NCBI GenBank assembly: GCA_965221175.1
Contig: OZ244867.1
Location: 2,666,001-2,730,000 of the forward strand
Length of the DNA: 64,000 nucleotides
From: JAJDZL01 sp965221175
GTDB taxonomy: Bacteria > Pseudomonadota > Gammaproteobacteria > Arenicellales > JAJDZL01
Direction: 5' to 3'
The position numbers and the translations under genes were made by a program. Shown piece by piece: positions 41,615-51,371 of the stretch (position 1 is its first letter; every line of letters starts with the position of its first letter). The notes below the pieces were generated by a model, which searched no databases, had not been told where the DNA came from, and saw only the letters and a program-made list of their open reading frames with translations.

Positions 41615-44353
41615 ATGGCAATCAAGAAATCTGAGATTTACTCATCGCTTTGGGCGAGTTGCAACGAATTGCGCGGCGGGATGGATGCCAGCCAGTACAA
41701 GGACTACGTCCTGTTCATGCTCTTCATTAAGTACATCTCCGACAAATACGCTGATACCGATGATTTTGCGCCACCGGTTACTATACCGCTAGGGGCCAGC
41801 TTCAAGGACATGGTCAAGCTCAAGGGCAGGAGCGATATCGGTGACAAGATCAACACCCAAATCATTCAGCCGTTGATCGACAACAATTCCCGCCTAGCCC
41901 GCAGCGACTTCCCCGATTTTAACGATCCGAACAAACTCGGTGAAGGCAAGGCGATGGTGGATAGACTCACCAACTTGGTGAGCATCTTCCAGAAACCTGA
42001 GCTGGATTTTTCCAAGAATCGCGCCGATCACGACGATATTCTCGGCGATGCCTACGAGTACCTGATGCGGCATTTTGCTTCTGAAAGTGGCAAAAGCAAA
42101 GGCCAATTCTATACGCCTCCCGAGGTCAGTCGCATCATAGCGAAGGTTATCGGTATTTCACCGCAGAATGCTGTTGCGTCCACCACGGTCTATGACCCGA
42201 CGTGTGGATCGGGATCGTTGCTGTTGAAGGTGGCCTCAGAGGCGGGCAAACAAATCACCCTCGAGGGGCAGGAAAAAGACGTAACCACGGCCGGTCTTGC
42301 CCGCATGAACATGATCTTGCACGACTTCCCGACGGCCAACATCCTCAATGGAGATACGCTCGCCTCTCCCAAGTTCAAAGATGGTGAAAAATTGCGGACC
42401 TACGACTTCGTCGTCGCCAATCCCCCGTTTTCGGATAAAACCTGGAGCACCGGACTTACGCCCGTTACTGATCCGTACCAGCGCTTTGAATGGGGCGAGC
42501 CGCCCGCTAAGCAGGGCGACTATGCTTACCTGCTACACATCATTCGATCGATGAAAAGCGCAGGCAAAGCAGCCTGCATTCTGCCGCACGGCGTTCTGTT
42601 TCGTGGTAATGCCGAGGCGGTTGTTCGGAAGCGTTTGGTCCGTTCCGGGTATCTGAAAGGGATCATTGGGTTGCCCGCCAACCTGTTTTACGGCACCGGC
42701 ATCCCCGCCTGCATCCTGGTGATCGACAAGGAAAATGCCCCGGTTCGCAAGGGCGTATTCATGATCGACGCTTCCAAGGGCTTCATCAAGGACGGCAACA
42801 AGAACTGTCTGCGCGAGCAGGACATCCATAGGATTGTCGATATCTTTACCAAGCAGACTGACACACACCGTTATGCCCGCATCGTACCCTTCGACGAGAT
42901 TTCCGGTTCCAAAAACGACTACAACCTGAATCTGCCGCGCTACATCGACAGCACGGAACCGGAAGACATACAGGACATCGACGGCCATCTGCGCGGTGGG
43001 ATTCCCGACTGGGATATCAATGCACTGGATGCCTATTGGCAGGTGATCCCCGGCATTCGGCAAGAACTCTTCGAAAGCGCAGGTCGCCCTGGTTATTCTA
43101 GGCTGAAGTCGCCCATTGCCACAGTGAAGTTGGCCATTCTGAATCACAACGAATTTACAGCCTTCAAGGCGACGGTGACTAAAATCTTTGTCCAGTGGCG
43201 CACCGCCAACACGCCAGCCCTGAAGGGCTTTGACAAAGAAGGACACCCCAAGGCGCTGATTGAAACCATAGCCGAAGACTTGCTGACAAGCTTCCGTAAT
43301 ACCCCGCTGCTCGCCGCCTACGATATCTACCAGCACCTCATGGACTACTGGGCTGAAGCCATGCAGGACGATTGCTACCTGATCGCCACCGACGGCTGGG
43401 TGGCCAAGCCCCATCGCGTCATGGAAGAGGTCAAGAGCGGCAAAAAAAAGGGTGAGATGAAATACAAAGGCTGGGCCTGCGACCTGATCCCCAAGCCTTA
43501 TATCGTCGCTCGCTATTTCGCTAATGAACAAGCCGATCTGGATGCCCTTCAAAATGAACTGGATACTGTTAGCACCAGCCTCCCCGAATTGGCCGAGGAA
43601 CACGGTGGAGAAGAAGGTGCGCTGAAAGAGGTTTCCACCAAGGGCGATGCCCAGGAAGCTTATACCCAAGCGCTCTTCGCTGTATGGAATGAGGAAGACA
43701 AATCAGCAAGTCGCGATTACAGCACCCTCATAGATCAGGCCGAGGAACATGCTGCGCAGATCCGCATGCTCACCGACCACCACTTTATATCTTTGTTGAA
43801 GAACAACAAAGGCAATGTGACACTCAAGGCGATCAAAGATCGACTGGCCGCAACCAGCGATCCGAACGAGAGTGCGACACTAACGCGCTATCTCGAAGCA
43901 GATAAAGAGCAGAAAGTTGCAACGAAACGAACATCTGAGATTCTCGCCAAGGTAGGGAAGCAATACCAGATGAGACTCAAGGCTGACCCTCTGCCGGAGA
44001 ATCTTGTCGATCTGCATGCCACTGTTCGTTACCTGAACCTTCTCGAAGAGCAAAACACACTCAAGAGGAAGGTCAAAGAAGCGGATGCTGTGCTGGACAA
44101 GCTTGCCTATGACAAATACCCGCAGTTAAATGTGGACGAGATCACGACCCTGGTAGTGGATGACAAGTGGCTAGCCATGATAGCCATTACCATTCAGGGT
44201 GAGCTGGATCGCGTCTCGCAAACCCTCACTACCCGCATTCGTCAGCTTGCCGAACGATATGACACGCCACTGCCAAAACTGGTGGACGAAGTGACTGTCT
44301 TGTCAGCCCGTGTCGATGAACACCTCAAACGGATGGGGGCGGTATGGAACTGA
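41615..44353 (+). CDS. hsdM: Type I restriction-modification methyltransferase (HsdM)
   Basis: A 912-aa N6-adenine methyltransferase. The HsdM_N helical region (1-140, LRGGMDASQYKDYVLFML) precedes the catalytic domain with motif I VYDPTCGSGSLLLK (~195) and motif IV VANPPF (~268). The Mtase part ends near residue 480, and a long C-terminal extension follows with a central globular region and a coiled coil (~640-760, 800-880). This is longer than classic ~500-aa HsdM. It acts with HsdS to methylate the host recognition site. Start of the hsdM-hsdS-hsdR operon; overlaps hsdS by ten bases. Confidence 0.93.
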   Translation: MAIKKSEIYSSLWASCNELRGGMDASQYKDYVLFMLFIKYISDKYADTDDFAPPVTIPLGASFKDMVKLKGRSDIGDKINTQIIQPLIDNNSRLARSDFPDFNDPNKLGEGKAMVDRLTNLVSIFQKPELDFSKNRADHDDILGDAYEYLMRHFASESGKSKGQFYTPPEVSRIIAKVIGISPQNAVASTTVYDPTCGSGSLLLKVASEAGKQITLEGQEKDVTTAGLARMNMILHDFPTANILNGDTLASPKFKDGEKLRTYDFVVANPPFSDKTWSTGLTPVTDPYQRFEWGEPPAKQGDYAYLLHIIRSMKSAGKAACILPHGVLFRGNAEAVVRKRLVRSGYLKGIIGLPANLFYGTGIPACILVIDKENAPVRKGVFMIDASKGFIKDGNKNCLREQDIHRIVDIFTKQTDTHRYARIVPFDEISGSKNDYNLNLPRYIDSTEPEDIQDIDGHLRGGIPDWDINALDAYWQVIPGIRQELFESAGRPGYSRLKSPIATVKLAILNHNEFTAFKATVTKIFVQWRTANTPALKGFDKEGHPKALIETIAEDLLTSFRNTPLLAAYDIYQHLMDYWAEAMQDDCYLIATDGWVAKPHRVMEEVKSGKKKGEMKYKGWACDLIPKPYIVARYFANEQADLDALQNELDTVSTSLPELAEEHGGEEGALKEVSTKGDAQEAYTQALFAVWNEEDKSASRDYSTLIDQAEEHAAQIRMLTDHHFISLLKNNKGNVTLKAIKDRLAATSDPNESATLTRYLEADKEQKVATKRTSEILAKVGKQYQMRLKADPLPENLVDLHATVRYLNLLEEQNTLKRKVKEADAVLDKLAYDKYPQLNVDEITTLVVDDKWLAMIAITIQGELDRVSQTLTTRIRQLAERYDTPLPKLVDEVTVLSARVDEHLKRMGAVWN

Positions 44354-45576
44354 AACCGGGATATAGGCAGACCGAGGTTGGTATCATCCCAGTTGACTGG
44401 GACGTCGACTATATCGAGAACATCGGGCACGTAGCAACAGGAAGTAAAAATACCCAAGATCGCATTGAAGATGGAGAATATCCATTTTTCGTTCGTTCAC
44501 AAAGTATCGAAAGAATCAACACTTACTCCTTCGATGGCGAGGCTGTTTTAACCGCGGGCGATGGAGTTGGAACTGGGAAGGTATTTCACTACATCAACGG
44601 GAAGTTTGATGTTCATCAACGTGTCTATCGCATATCCGATTTCTCCCCTAGAGTGAATGGCCACTTCTTTTATTTGTATTTCAGCAGGAACTTTTACAAT
44701 CGCATCATGCAGATGACGGCTAAGTCATCGGTTGACTCCGTTCGCCGTAACATGATCACACGAATGATGGTCCCATTGCCAACCATCAAGGGAGAGCAGG
44801 ACGCGATATCACAGGCGATTCGCGACGCGGACGCCTTACTGGATGGCCTCGACCGGCTAATAGCCAAGAAGCGCGACCTCAAACAGGCCGCCATGCAGCA
44901 ACTCCTCACCGGCAAAACTCGCCTGTCGGGGTTTGAGGGGGAGTGGGAGCATCGTTCTTTGATAGAAATCGCCGAGTTTCAGAAATCCAATTTCGAAGAT
45001 GGTGACTGGATAGAAGCAGAGCACATAACGGATAGAGGAATTAGGCTGATTCAGACTGGAAACATTGGGATAGGAAGTTTTGTTGAGAAAGACGTTCGAA
45101 AATATATCTATGAAGAATCATTTATAAAGTTGCGCTGCAAGGAATTACGCGTTGGAGATATCCTGATTTGTCGTCTTGCTGAGCCTGCTGGAAGGTCCTG
45201 CATATTTCCAAATATTGGCGAAGAACGTGTCATTACTTCAGTTGATGTAACAATTTTTAGAATTCGCGAAGAAGCCGCTAATCCAAGGTTTATCGTTCAG
45301 TACTGTTCAACCGAAAATTGGTTCAAATCAGTATTGGATAATGTAGGCGGCACCACGCATAAAAGAATATCAAGAGCGGCGCTTGGAAAATTACTCATCC
45401 CATTTCCGTCAATTAAGGAGCAAACCGCTATCGCCACTGTCCTCTCCGACATGGACGACGAAATAGCCGCCATTGAACAGCGCCGCGCCAAAACCAAAGA
45501 CATCAAACAAGCGATGATGCAGGAATTGCTGACCGGCAAGACCCGTCTCGTGACACCAAGAGGGTCCAATGTCTGA
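44344..45576 (+). CDS. hsdS: Type I restriction-modification specificity subunit (HsdS)
   Basis: A 410-aa subunit with two target-recognition domains (about 15-165 and 200-350). Each is followed by a conserved helix: DADALLDGLDRLIAKKRDLK near 165 and LSDMDDEIAAIEQRRAKTK near 375, both ending in QLLTGKTRL/ELLTGKTRL tails. That duplicated layout is diagnostic of HsdS. The recognition sequence cannot be read from it. Overlaps hsdM by ten and hsdR by eight bases, so all three are translationally coupled. Confidence 0.92.
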   Translation: MELKPGYRQTEVGIIPVDWDVDYIENIGHVATGSKNTQDRIEDGEYPFFVRSQSIERINTYSFDGEAVLTAGDGVGTGKVFHYINGKFDVHQRVYRISDFSPRVNGHFFYLYFSRNFYNRIMQMTAKSSVDSVRRNMITRMMVPLPTIKGEQDAISQAIRDADALLDGLDRLIAKKRDLKQAAMQQLLTGKTRLSGFEGEWEHRSLIEIAEFQKSNFEDGDWIEAEHITDRGIRLIQTGNIGIGSFVEKDVRKYIYEESFIKLRCKELRVGDILICRLAEPAGRSCIFPNIGEERVITSVDVTIFRIREEAANPRFIVQYCSTENWFKSVLDNVGGTTHKRISRAALGKLLIPFPSIKEQTAIATVLSDMDDEIAAIEQRRAKTKDIKQAMMQELLTGKTRLVTPRGSNV

Positions 45577-48500
45577 AAAACCTCGCCCCGAGCGGATTAC
45601 TCAGAATCGCGTGGTTGCCCTGTTTACCGACACATCCCGACCGGACTGTCTTGGTTATCACTATCTGGGCGATTGGAGCAAACGCGAAAATAATCGGCCC
45701 ATTGAAGCGGAATATCTCAGGGCAAACCTTAAGAAGCGCGGTTATACAGACGCCCACATCTCCGCCGCACTGCAGAAGCTGGAAACCGCCGCCGATACTA
45801 CAGGTATCATGCTCTACCAAGCCAACATGTGCACTTACCACCTGTTGCGCTACCCGGTGAAAGTGCTGCTAGCAACTGGGCAGCCGCATGAGGATGTACA
45901 CCTTATCGATTGGGAGCATCCGGAGGAGAACGATTTCGCCTTGGCCGAGGAAGTAACCCTGAAAGGCGGCTACGAACGACGTCCCGATCTGGTTTTGTAC
46001 ATCAACGGAATCGCCATCGGCGTGATCGAACTCAAACGCAGCTCAATAGAAGTGGCCGACGGTATTCGCCAGCTGATCACTAATCAGCAAGAGATTTTTA
46101 ACATTGGCTTCTTCAGTACGGTGCAACTCGTCTTTGCGGGCAACGATTCCCAGGGACTGCATTATGGCACCACCACCACTCCGGAGCAGTTCTTCGTTCA
46201 ATGGAAAGATGAGGAAGGCGGTAGCGCAAAGGATCCCGGTATGTTGCTCGACAAGCCGCTAGCTCAGATGTGCGGAAAGGAGCGGTTGCTGGACCTGATC
46301 CACAACTTCATCATTTACGATGCAGGCCGGAAGAAAGTGCCAAGGCCCCACCAGTATTTCGGCGTTAAAGCCGCCCAAGAACGGGTCAGGCAGCGCGAGG
46401 GTGGCGTTATCTGGCATACGCAAGGTAGTGGCAAAAGCATCCTCATGGTACTGATCGCCAAATGGTTGATGGAGCACGATCCTGATGCGCGAATCCTGGT
46501 CATCACCGACCGAGACGAATTGGATAATCAGATTGTAGGCGTGATGCGTAACGCCGGGGTAATTGGCGCGGAGGCACCGTCGCCGCGCATTACCTCGCGG
46601 GCACAGTTTGTCGAGAAACTCCGTGCTACCACCCCGCGTCTGCTCTGTGCGCTCATACACAAGTTCGATCTTGACCTCAAGAGTGATACGCCGCCGATCC
46701 ATGGGCGTTTTTACATATATGTTGATGAATGCCACCGGACCCAGGGTGGCGACATGAACAAACAGATGAAACGCTGGATGCAGGACGCCATCTTCATCGG
46801 CTTTACCGGCACCCCGCTGCTTCGGAAAGACAGAAAGACCACCCGTGAGGTGTTCGGTACCTACATCCACACCTACAAATTCCATCAGGCCGTAGCCGAC
46901 AAGGTGGTTCTTGACCTCAAGTACGAGGCCCGTGATGTGCCGCAACGCTTGACCTCACAGAAAGCCATCGATGCCTGGTTCGATCAAAAGACCAAGAATC
47001 TGAATGACTTCCAGAAATCGGTGCTACGCAAACGCTGGGTAACGATGGAAGAGTTGATGAGCTCGGGCGAACGTAAGCAGCGCATTATCGTCAGCATTAT
47101 CCAAGATTTCAGCCTCAAACCGAGATTGAACAATGATCGTGGCACGGCCATTTTGGTGGCGGCTTCCATCTATGATGCCTGTCACTATTTCCGGTTGTTT
47201 CAAAACACTTCTTTTAGTCAGTGCTGCGGCATCATCACCTCCTACGAGCCGAACCACAACGCAATTTCAAGAGAGCCCGCTGACAGCGATGAGCGCTACA
47301 AGTTCGACACCTACACCCAGCATGTATTGAAGAACGACCAGACGACCAAGCAGTATGAGAATGAAACTAAGCGGCGCTTTATTGAAGAGCCTGCCAACTG
47401 CAAATTGCTGATTGTGGTCAGCAAGCTGCTGACTGGTTTTGACGCCCCTTCATGTTCATATATCTACCTCGATAACGAACTGCACGACCACAACCTCTTT
47501 CAGGCCATTTGTCGCACCAACCGTCTTGATGGAGACGACAAGGATTGTGGTCATATAGTCGATTTTAAGGAGCTTTTTGGGGACGTGCAGCTGGCCATTG
47601 CGGTTTACAGCTCGGACGAGTTGGACATTGACGAAGGCAGCGGCAGGAGCAACAACATCCATCTCAAGGATTGGTTAAATGAGGGGAAGGAAAGGCTTGA
47701 TGCTGCCCGAGAGGCCATGAAATATTTCTGCGAGCCGGTTCCTGCGCCACGTGAGATAGAGCAATATCTGCATTACTTCTGCGGCGACGCCAATGATCCA
47801 AACGCGCTGAATGACACTGAGACTCTGCGTATTTCGTTCTACAAATCGGTGGCTACGTTTGTTCGGGCCTTCGCCGTCATTTCTCAAGAACTAGACGAAG
47901 CAGGATACTCCGCTGCCAAAATCACCTCGCTGAACAGTGAGTTCAAATTCTTCAGTGAGATTCGCGCTGCTATCAAGAAGCACTCCGGTGAGGAACTCGA
48001 CATCAAGCCTTATGAGGCGGACATGCGCCACCTCATCAACACCTATATCCAGGCCGACCCTGCCGACCCTTTGGGAGCGGTGGACAACTATTCGCTGGTT
48101 GAGTTGATCATCGAGACCGGTATCCATGATGCTATCGCGAAGAAGCTCAACGAGAAAGGAAAACTCTCAAGAAACGCTGTTGCCGAGGGCATCATCAACA
48201 ACGTTCGCAAGACGATTATTCGTGATCAGTTGACAGACCCTAAATTCTACGAACAAATGTCGAAGCTGTTTGATGACCTCATCAAGCAAAGGCGCGATGA
48301 CACGGAATCCTATGAAGAGTTTCTCCGCAAAGCTGAGGCGTTGGTTAAACAGATGACGGGCCAATCAACAGCAGGAGCATACCCTTCCGTGTTGAATGGG
48401 CACGCCTTAGCCGTTGTGTTGTTCAATAACTTGGCCAGTATTCCGGCAAGCAGTTTTCACTGCCCGGACGATGCTGATGAAAAAGCCGGTCTCGCACTAG

Positions 48501-48655
48501 AAATTGAACGCGCTATGCGTGAAAATGCTCCGGCAGGCTGGAAAGGTGACGACACACGAGAGAATCAAGTCCTAAATGCGCTATTTCCGCATTTAAGGCG
48601 GGACCGCGAGGCAACACAGGCGGTATTTGCAATTATCAAGAATCAACCGGGCTAA
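45569..48655 (+). CDS. hsdR: Type I restriction endonuclease subunit (HsdR)
   Basis: A 1028-aa motor-nuclease. The N-terminal nuclease region has ERRPDLVLYINGIAIGVIELK (PD-(D/E)xK: D ... ELK, ~145). The SF2 helicase core has IWHTQGSGKSILM (Walker A, ~288), IYVDECHRTQGG (DECH, ~385) and FTGTPLLRKDRK (motif III, ~410), then the second RecA domain with LLTGFDAPSC (~620). The C-terminal ~350 residues are helical and bind the methylase core. It cuts unmodified DNA after translocation. Starts inside hsdS; ends three bases before the peptidase gene. Confidence 0.93.
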   Translation: MSEKPRPERITQNRVVALFTDTSRPDCLGYHYLGDWSKRENNRPIEAEYLRANLKKRGYTDAHISAALQKLETAADTTGIMLYQANMCTYHLLRYPVKVLLATGQPHEDVHLIDWEHPEENDFALAEEVTLKGGYERRPDLVLYINGIAIGVIELKRSSIEVADGIRQLITNQQEIFNIGFFSTVQLVFAGNDSQGLHYGTTTTPEQFFVQWKDEEGGSAKDPGMLLDKPLAQMCGKERLLDLIHNFIIYDAGRKKVPRPHQYFGVKAAQERVRQREGGVIWHTQGSGKSILMVLIAKWLMEHDPDARILVITDRDELDNQIVGVMRNAGVIGAEAPSPRITSRAQFVEKLRATTPRLLCALIHKFDLDLKSDTPPIHGRFYIYVDECHRTQGGDMNKQMKRWMQDAIFIGFTGTPLLRKDRKTTREVFGTYIHTYKFHQAVADKVVLDLKYEARDVPQRLTSQKAIDAWFDQKTKNLNDFQKSVLRKRWVTMEELMSSGERKQRIIVSIIQDFSLKPRLNNDRGTAILVAASIYDACHYFRLFQNTSFSQCCGIITSYEPNHNAISREPADSDERYKFDTYTQHVLKNDQTTKQYENETKRRFIEEPANCKLLIVVSKLLTGFDAPSCSYIYLDNELHDHNLFQAICRTNRLDGDDKDCGHIVDFKELFGDVQLAIAVYSSDELDIDEGSGRSNNIHLKDWLNEGKERLDAAREAMKYFCEPVPAPREIEQYLHYFCGDANDPNALNDTETLRISFYKSVATFVRAFAVISQELDEAGYSAAKITSLNSEFKFFSEIRAAIKKHSGEELDIKPYEADMRHLINTYIQADPADPLGAVDNYSLVELIIETGIHDAIAKKLNEKGKLSRNAVAEGIINNVRKTIIRDQLTDPKFYEQMSKLFDDLIKQRRDDTESYEEFLRKAEALVKQMTGQSTAGAYPSVLNGHALAVVLFNNLASIPASSFHCPDDADEKAGLALEIERAMRENAPAGWKGDDTRENQVLNALFPHLRRDREATQAVFAIIKNQPG

Positions 48656-48657
48656 AC

Positions 48658-49365
48658 ATGACTGAGTTTATTCAGATAGGTGATATTTCAATTGCGGTGA
48701 CGAGAAAGGACATTAAAAACGTCCACCTTTCCGTTCATCCGCCAGAGGGTGATGTCACGCTATCCGCTCCTACAGAAACTCGACTTGAGGTGGCCCGGGC
48801 CTATGCCATTACAAGACTCAATTGGATACGTGAGCAGCAGGAAAAGCTGCGCGCTCAGGCGCGAGAAACACCACGGGAATTCATCGAACGCGAAAGCCAT
48901 TATCTCTGGGGTCGCCGACATCTGCTGACCGTAATCGAACGTGACACCAAACCATCCGTAACTATCGACCATAAACGGATCACGCTGATTGTGCGGCCAG
49001 GTAGTGACCATGCTAAACGAGCGTCGATTATCCACGAATGGCATAAGTCCCTCTTGCATGAATTTATTCCTACCCTGATCAGCAAGTGGGAACCGAAGCT
49101 CGGCGTACAGGTAACGGCTTATTTCCTCCAGCGGATGAAGACTAAATGGGGGAGTTGCAATCACAAGGTTGGGCATATCAGGTTAAATACCGAACTCGTG
49201 AAGAAACCAAAAGATCTGATCGAATACGTTGTTGTACATGAAATGCTCCACCTGGTAGAGCCAACTCATAGCGATCTATTTATTTCATTAATCACGGATC
49301 ACTTTCCAACATGGCGGGAAGCTCGAGCGGAACTTAACGAGTTGCCCTTAACCGCAGAAGTATAG
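48658..49365 (+). CDS. YgjP-type zinc metallopeptidase (DUF45)
   Basis: A 235-aa protein. MKTKWGSCNHKVGHIRLN (~160) is the DUF45 WGSC tract, and YVVVHEMLHLVEPTHSDLF (~195) gives the HExxH zinc site with a downstream histidine. YgjP/DUF45 proteins often lie next to type I R-M genes; their role there is not established. It begins two bases after the hsdR stop, so it is the fourth gene of the operon. The stop is TAG. Confidence 0.85.
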   Translation: MTEFIQIGDISIAVTRKDIKNVHLSVHPPEGDVTLSAPTETRLEVARAYAITRLNWIREQQEKLRAQARETPREFIERESHYLWGRRHLLTVIERDTKPSVTIDHKRITLIVRPGSDHAKRASIIHEWHKSLLHEFIPTLISKWEPKLGVQVTAYFLQRMKTKWGSCNHKVGHIRLNTELVKKPKDLIEYVVVHEMLHLVEPTHSDLFISLITDHFPTWREARAELNELPLTAEV

Positions 49366-49377
49366 AGGGAGTAGCCC

Positions 49378-49917
49378 ATGACAGTAAAAGATGCGGTCTA
49401 TAAAATTCTACAATCTGCAGAGAGGCCTCTGCATGCTAAAGAGATCGCTAAAAGAGTTATCAAAGCTGGTCTTTGGCAATCTGAAGGAAAGACCCCAGAT
49501 CGCACCGTCAGCGCCCGACTCTACTCTGATATAAAGAAAAATGGCGACAAATCAGCCTTTGTGAAAGTCGGGTCTCAGATTTTCGCACTTCGGGATTCTG
49601 CTGAAATTCCAAGCGGTGTTGGGCCGGTTTCTGCTACTGTCGAAGAAGTTCTAATACCTTCTGCTGCAAACGCAGTATTCTCTTTCACCGATTGTGCTCA
49701 GAAGGTGCTTGAGGTGTTTGGCGGCAAGAATCCGATGCACTACAAGGAAATCATGGGGAAAGCGTTGGATAAAGGCTGGCTGGTTACCGGCAGAAAGACG
49801 CCGGAAGCCATCATCAACGCTTAGGTGAACAACGAGATTAAGCGCTAGCAAAAATGCTCTGAGCGACCCCGTTTCGTTCAGCACGACCGTGGCTATGTGG
49901 GCTTCGCTAATTCATGA
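49378..49917 (+). pseudogene. Decayed Mrr-type restriction protein: two HARE-type winged-helix domains with in-frame TAGs
   Basis: Residues 1-73 and 98-148 are two HARE-HTH-like domains: MTVKDAVYKILQSAERPLHA with KTPDRTVSARLYSDIKKNG, then SFTDCAQKVLEVFGGKNPMH with GRKTPEAIINA. The ORF stops at TAG 49822-49824 exactly where relatives have glutamine. The same frame continues VNNEIKR, a second TAG (49846-49848), then RPRFVQHDRGYVGFANS, matching the family domain end. The Mrr nuclease domain is absent apart from a decayed trace to ~50010. A truncated 148-aa two-domain DNA-binding protein may still be made. Follows YgjP by 12 bases. Confidence 0.65.
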
Positions 49918-50373
49918 ACATATCGGTCAAGATGCTAGGGACCGATCTTGTAAAATGCGCCTTAGTGCGTTTGATCCAGCATTGACCAAAACGATTCGAC
50001 TTCGTTAACGTGAGCCTGTTTCTTGACAGAATCATGATCAAACGGCAGATTGGAGTTAGTATTGCAATCATCCGTGTAAACCGTAGTATTCTGGCTAACG
50101 TTGTCAGCGACAAAACCTCGCAATGTCTAGGTAATCATGTCGTACGGATAGACCCGGATAGGGTCGTGGTTCCATCATCGGTATTTCTCAGTTCTCCTAA
50201 TGGTAGCAAATCAAGTTCACGTTCCAAGCAAAATTTGACTGTATACACTATAGATTCTCATGTATATCTGATTGAACTAGAACCCGATTGAACGAACTAT
50301 TGATCTATCGAAATAACTCAATATAACCATTCAGAACGAATGTTTCGAGCTTTGTGATAAAAAGAAAACTTGT
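49918..50373. other. Gene-poor stretch after the HARE protein
   Basis: The first ~90 bases resemble decayed Mrr-linker coding sequence in a shifted frame (QDARDR, MRLSAFDPA). The 50010-50291 open frame has no recognisable product. AT-rich leader DNA precedes the HNH gene. Confidence 0.45.
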
Positions 50374-50796
50374 ATGAATTTGAGTGTTAAGACGCAGAAG
50401 ATGTTATGGGGCAGAGCAGCAGGACGATGTTCCTATCCCAGTTGTCGTACGAAAGTGATTTCCGACGAAAGTGGGGCATCCACGCCAACATTGATCGGTG
50501 AGAATTGTCATATAGTAGCAGAAAATGATGGTGGACCGCGATCAGATCCATCCGTATCACCGGATCAAAGAAATTCATATGACAATCTAATTCTAATGTG
50601 TCGAAATCACCATAAAATAATCGACGATCCCCCAAATGGAGAGCGTGATTATCCAGTCCAAAAACTCCAAAAGATCAAACGCGAGCATGAAGCTTGGGTA
50701 AGTAGTCAATTAGACATCGACAAACAGAAAGATGAAGAATATTATGCTCAAATCGTCGATGAATGGGAAAAAAGTGCTCTATCGAGGATTGGTTAA
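50374..50796 (+). CDS. HNH endonuclease N-terminal part (frameshifted gene)
   Basis: A 140-aa frame with the HNH layout: CSYPSCRTKV (first zinc knuckle) near 18, NCHIVAENDGGPR (~45) holding the catalytic histidine, and NSYDNLILMCRNHHKIIDDP (~68-87) with the second knuckle and HH. It would nick or cut DNA. The frame ends 34 bases after the start of the next open frame. At the A6 run (~50766-50773, GGAAAAAAGTG) one added A would join the two frames as WEKKCSIEDW, which reads like a continuous linker. Confidence 0.65.
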   Translation: MNLSVKTQKMLWGRAAGRCSYPSCRTKVISDESGASTPTLIGENCHIVAENDGGPRSDPSVSPDQRNSYDNLILMCRNHHKIIDDPPNGERDYPVQKLQKIKREHEAWVSSQLDIDKQKDEEYYAQIVDEWEKSALSRIG

Positions 50797-51371
50797 ATTG
50801 GACAGGCGCAATCTTATTCGCTGATCAACCGCGAATGAGTAATGACCTGAGTGATCGACTATTAGAAGCTCGAAGTTGGCTATTAAGCCGGGTTTGGCCG
50901 CGTCGTTATCCTTCTCTTGAAGCTGCATTTAAAAATTTTCAATTTGTTTTGGAAGATTTTCACAAGTTATTTCTCCATCATGCAGAACTTTGCGGAGATA
51001 CTCTATTAACAAGAAAGTTCTACCAAATTAAAGAATGGGATGAAGAACAATATCATTTACAGCTTCAGAAGTATGAATATCATGTAAGGCTAGTAGGCGA
51101 TTTAGTGCTGGAGCTTACCCGCGCGGCAAACCTAATTTGCGATGAAATCCGATTAAATTTGATGCATAGTTATTTGCGCGAAGAAGGGCGATTGATGGTC
51201 GAATCCGGTCCATATATAGTTGAATCCGGCCCACATGCTCCTGATCTAATTGTGAAAAAATTTACCGTGCAGTATACAAAAAATGAAACGAGAAACGGTC
51301 TTCTATACAGTGACCTTGAAAAATTTCAAAGGAACCGCTCTACACGCGATTTTGACTTTGGAAGAGGCTAG
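50763..51371 (+). CDS. C-terminal helical part of the frameshifted HNH protein
   Basis: A 202-aa open frame in the -1 frame relative to the HNH part. Its opening IEDWLNWTGAILF and RSWLLSRVWPRRYPSLEAAF are the sort of helical extension that follows HNH domains in longer relatives, and the ORF's own start at 50763 is inside the preceding gene with no ribosome site of its own. It is most likely the second half of one gene, either broken by an A-run indel or joined by -1 slippage. The ORF is long and intact, which argues against old decay. Confidence 0.55.
   Translation: MGKKCSIEDWLNWTGAILFADQPRMSNDLSDRLLEARSWLLSRVWPRRYPSLEAAFKNFQFVLEDFHKLFLHHAELCGDTLLTRKFYQIKEWDEEQYHLQLQKYEYHVRLVGDLVLELTRAANLICDEIRLNLMHSYLREEGRLMVESGPYIVESGPHAPDLIVKKFTVQYTKNETRNGLLYSDLEKFQRNRSTRDFDFGRG

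Noticed and set aside
42533..43669. A 378-codon minus-strand frame inside hsdM
   Set aside because: Antisense shadow of hsdM; hsdM has full methylase motifs in the opposite frame.
49378..49917. Amber (TAG) recoding as the firm explanation for the HARE gene stops
   Set aside because: TAG is a genuine stop for the preceding YgjP gene and the nuclease domain is lost, so ordinary decay is the simpler reading; kept only as a question.
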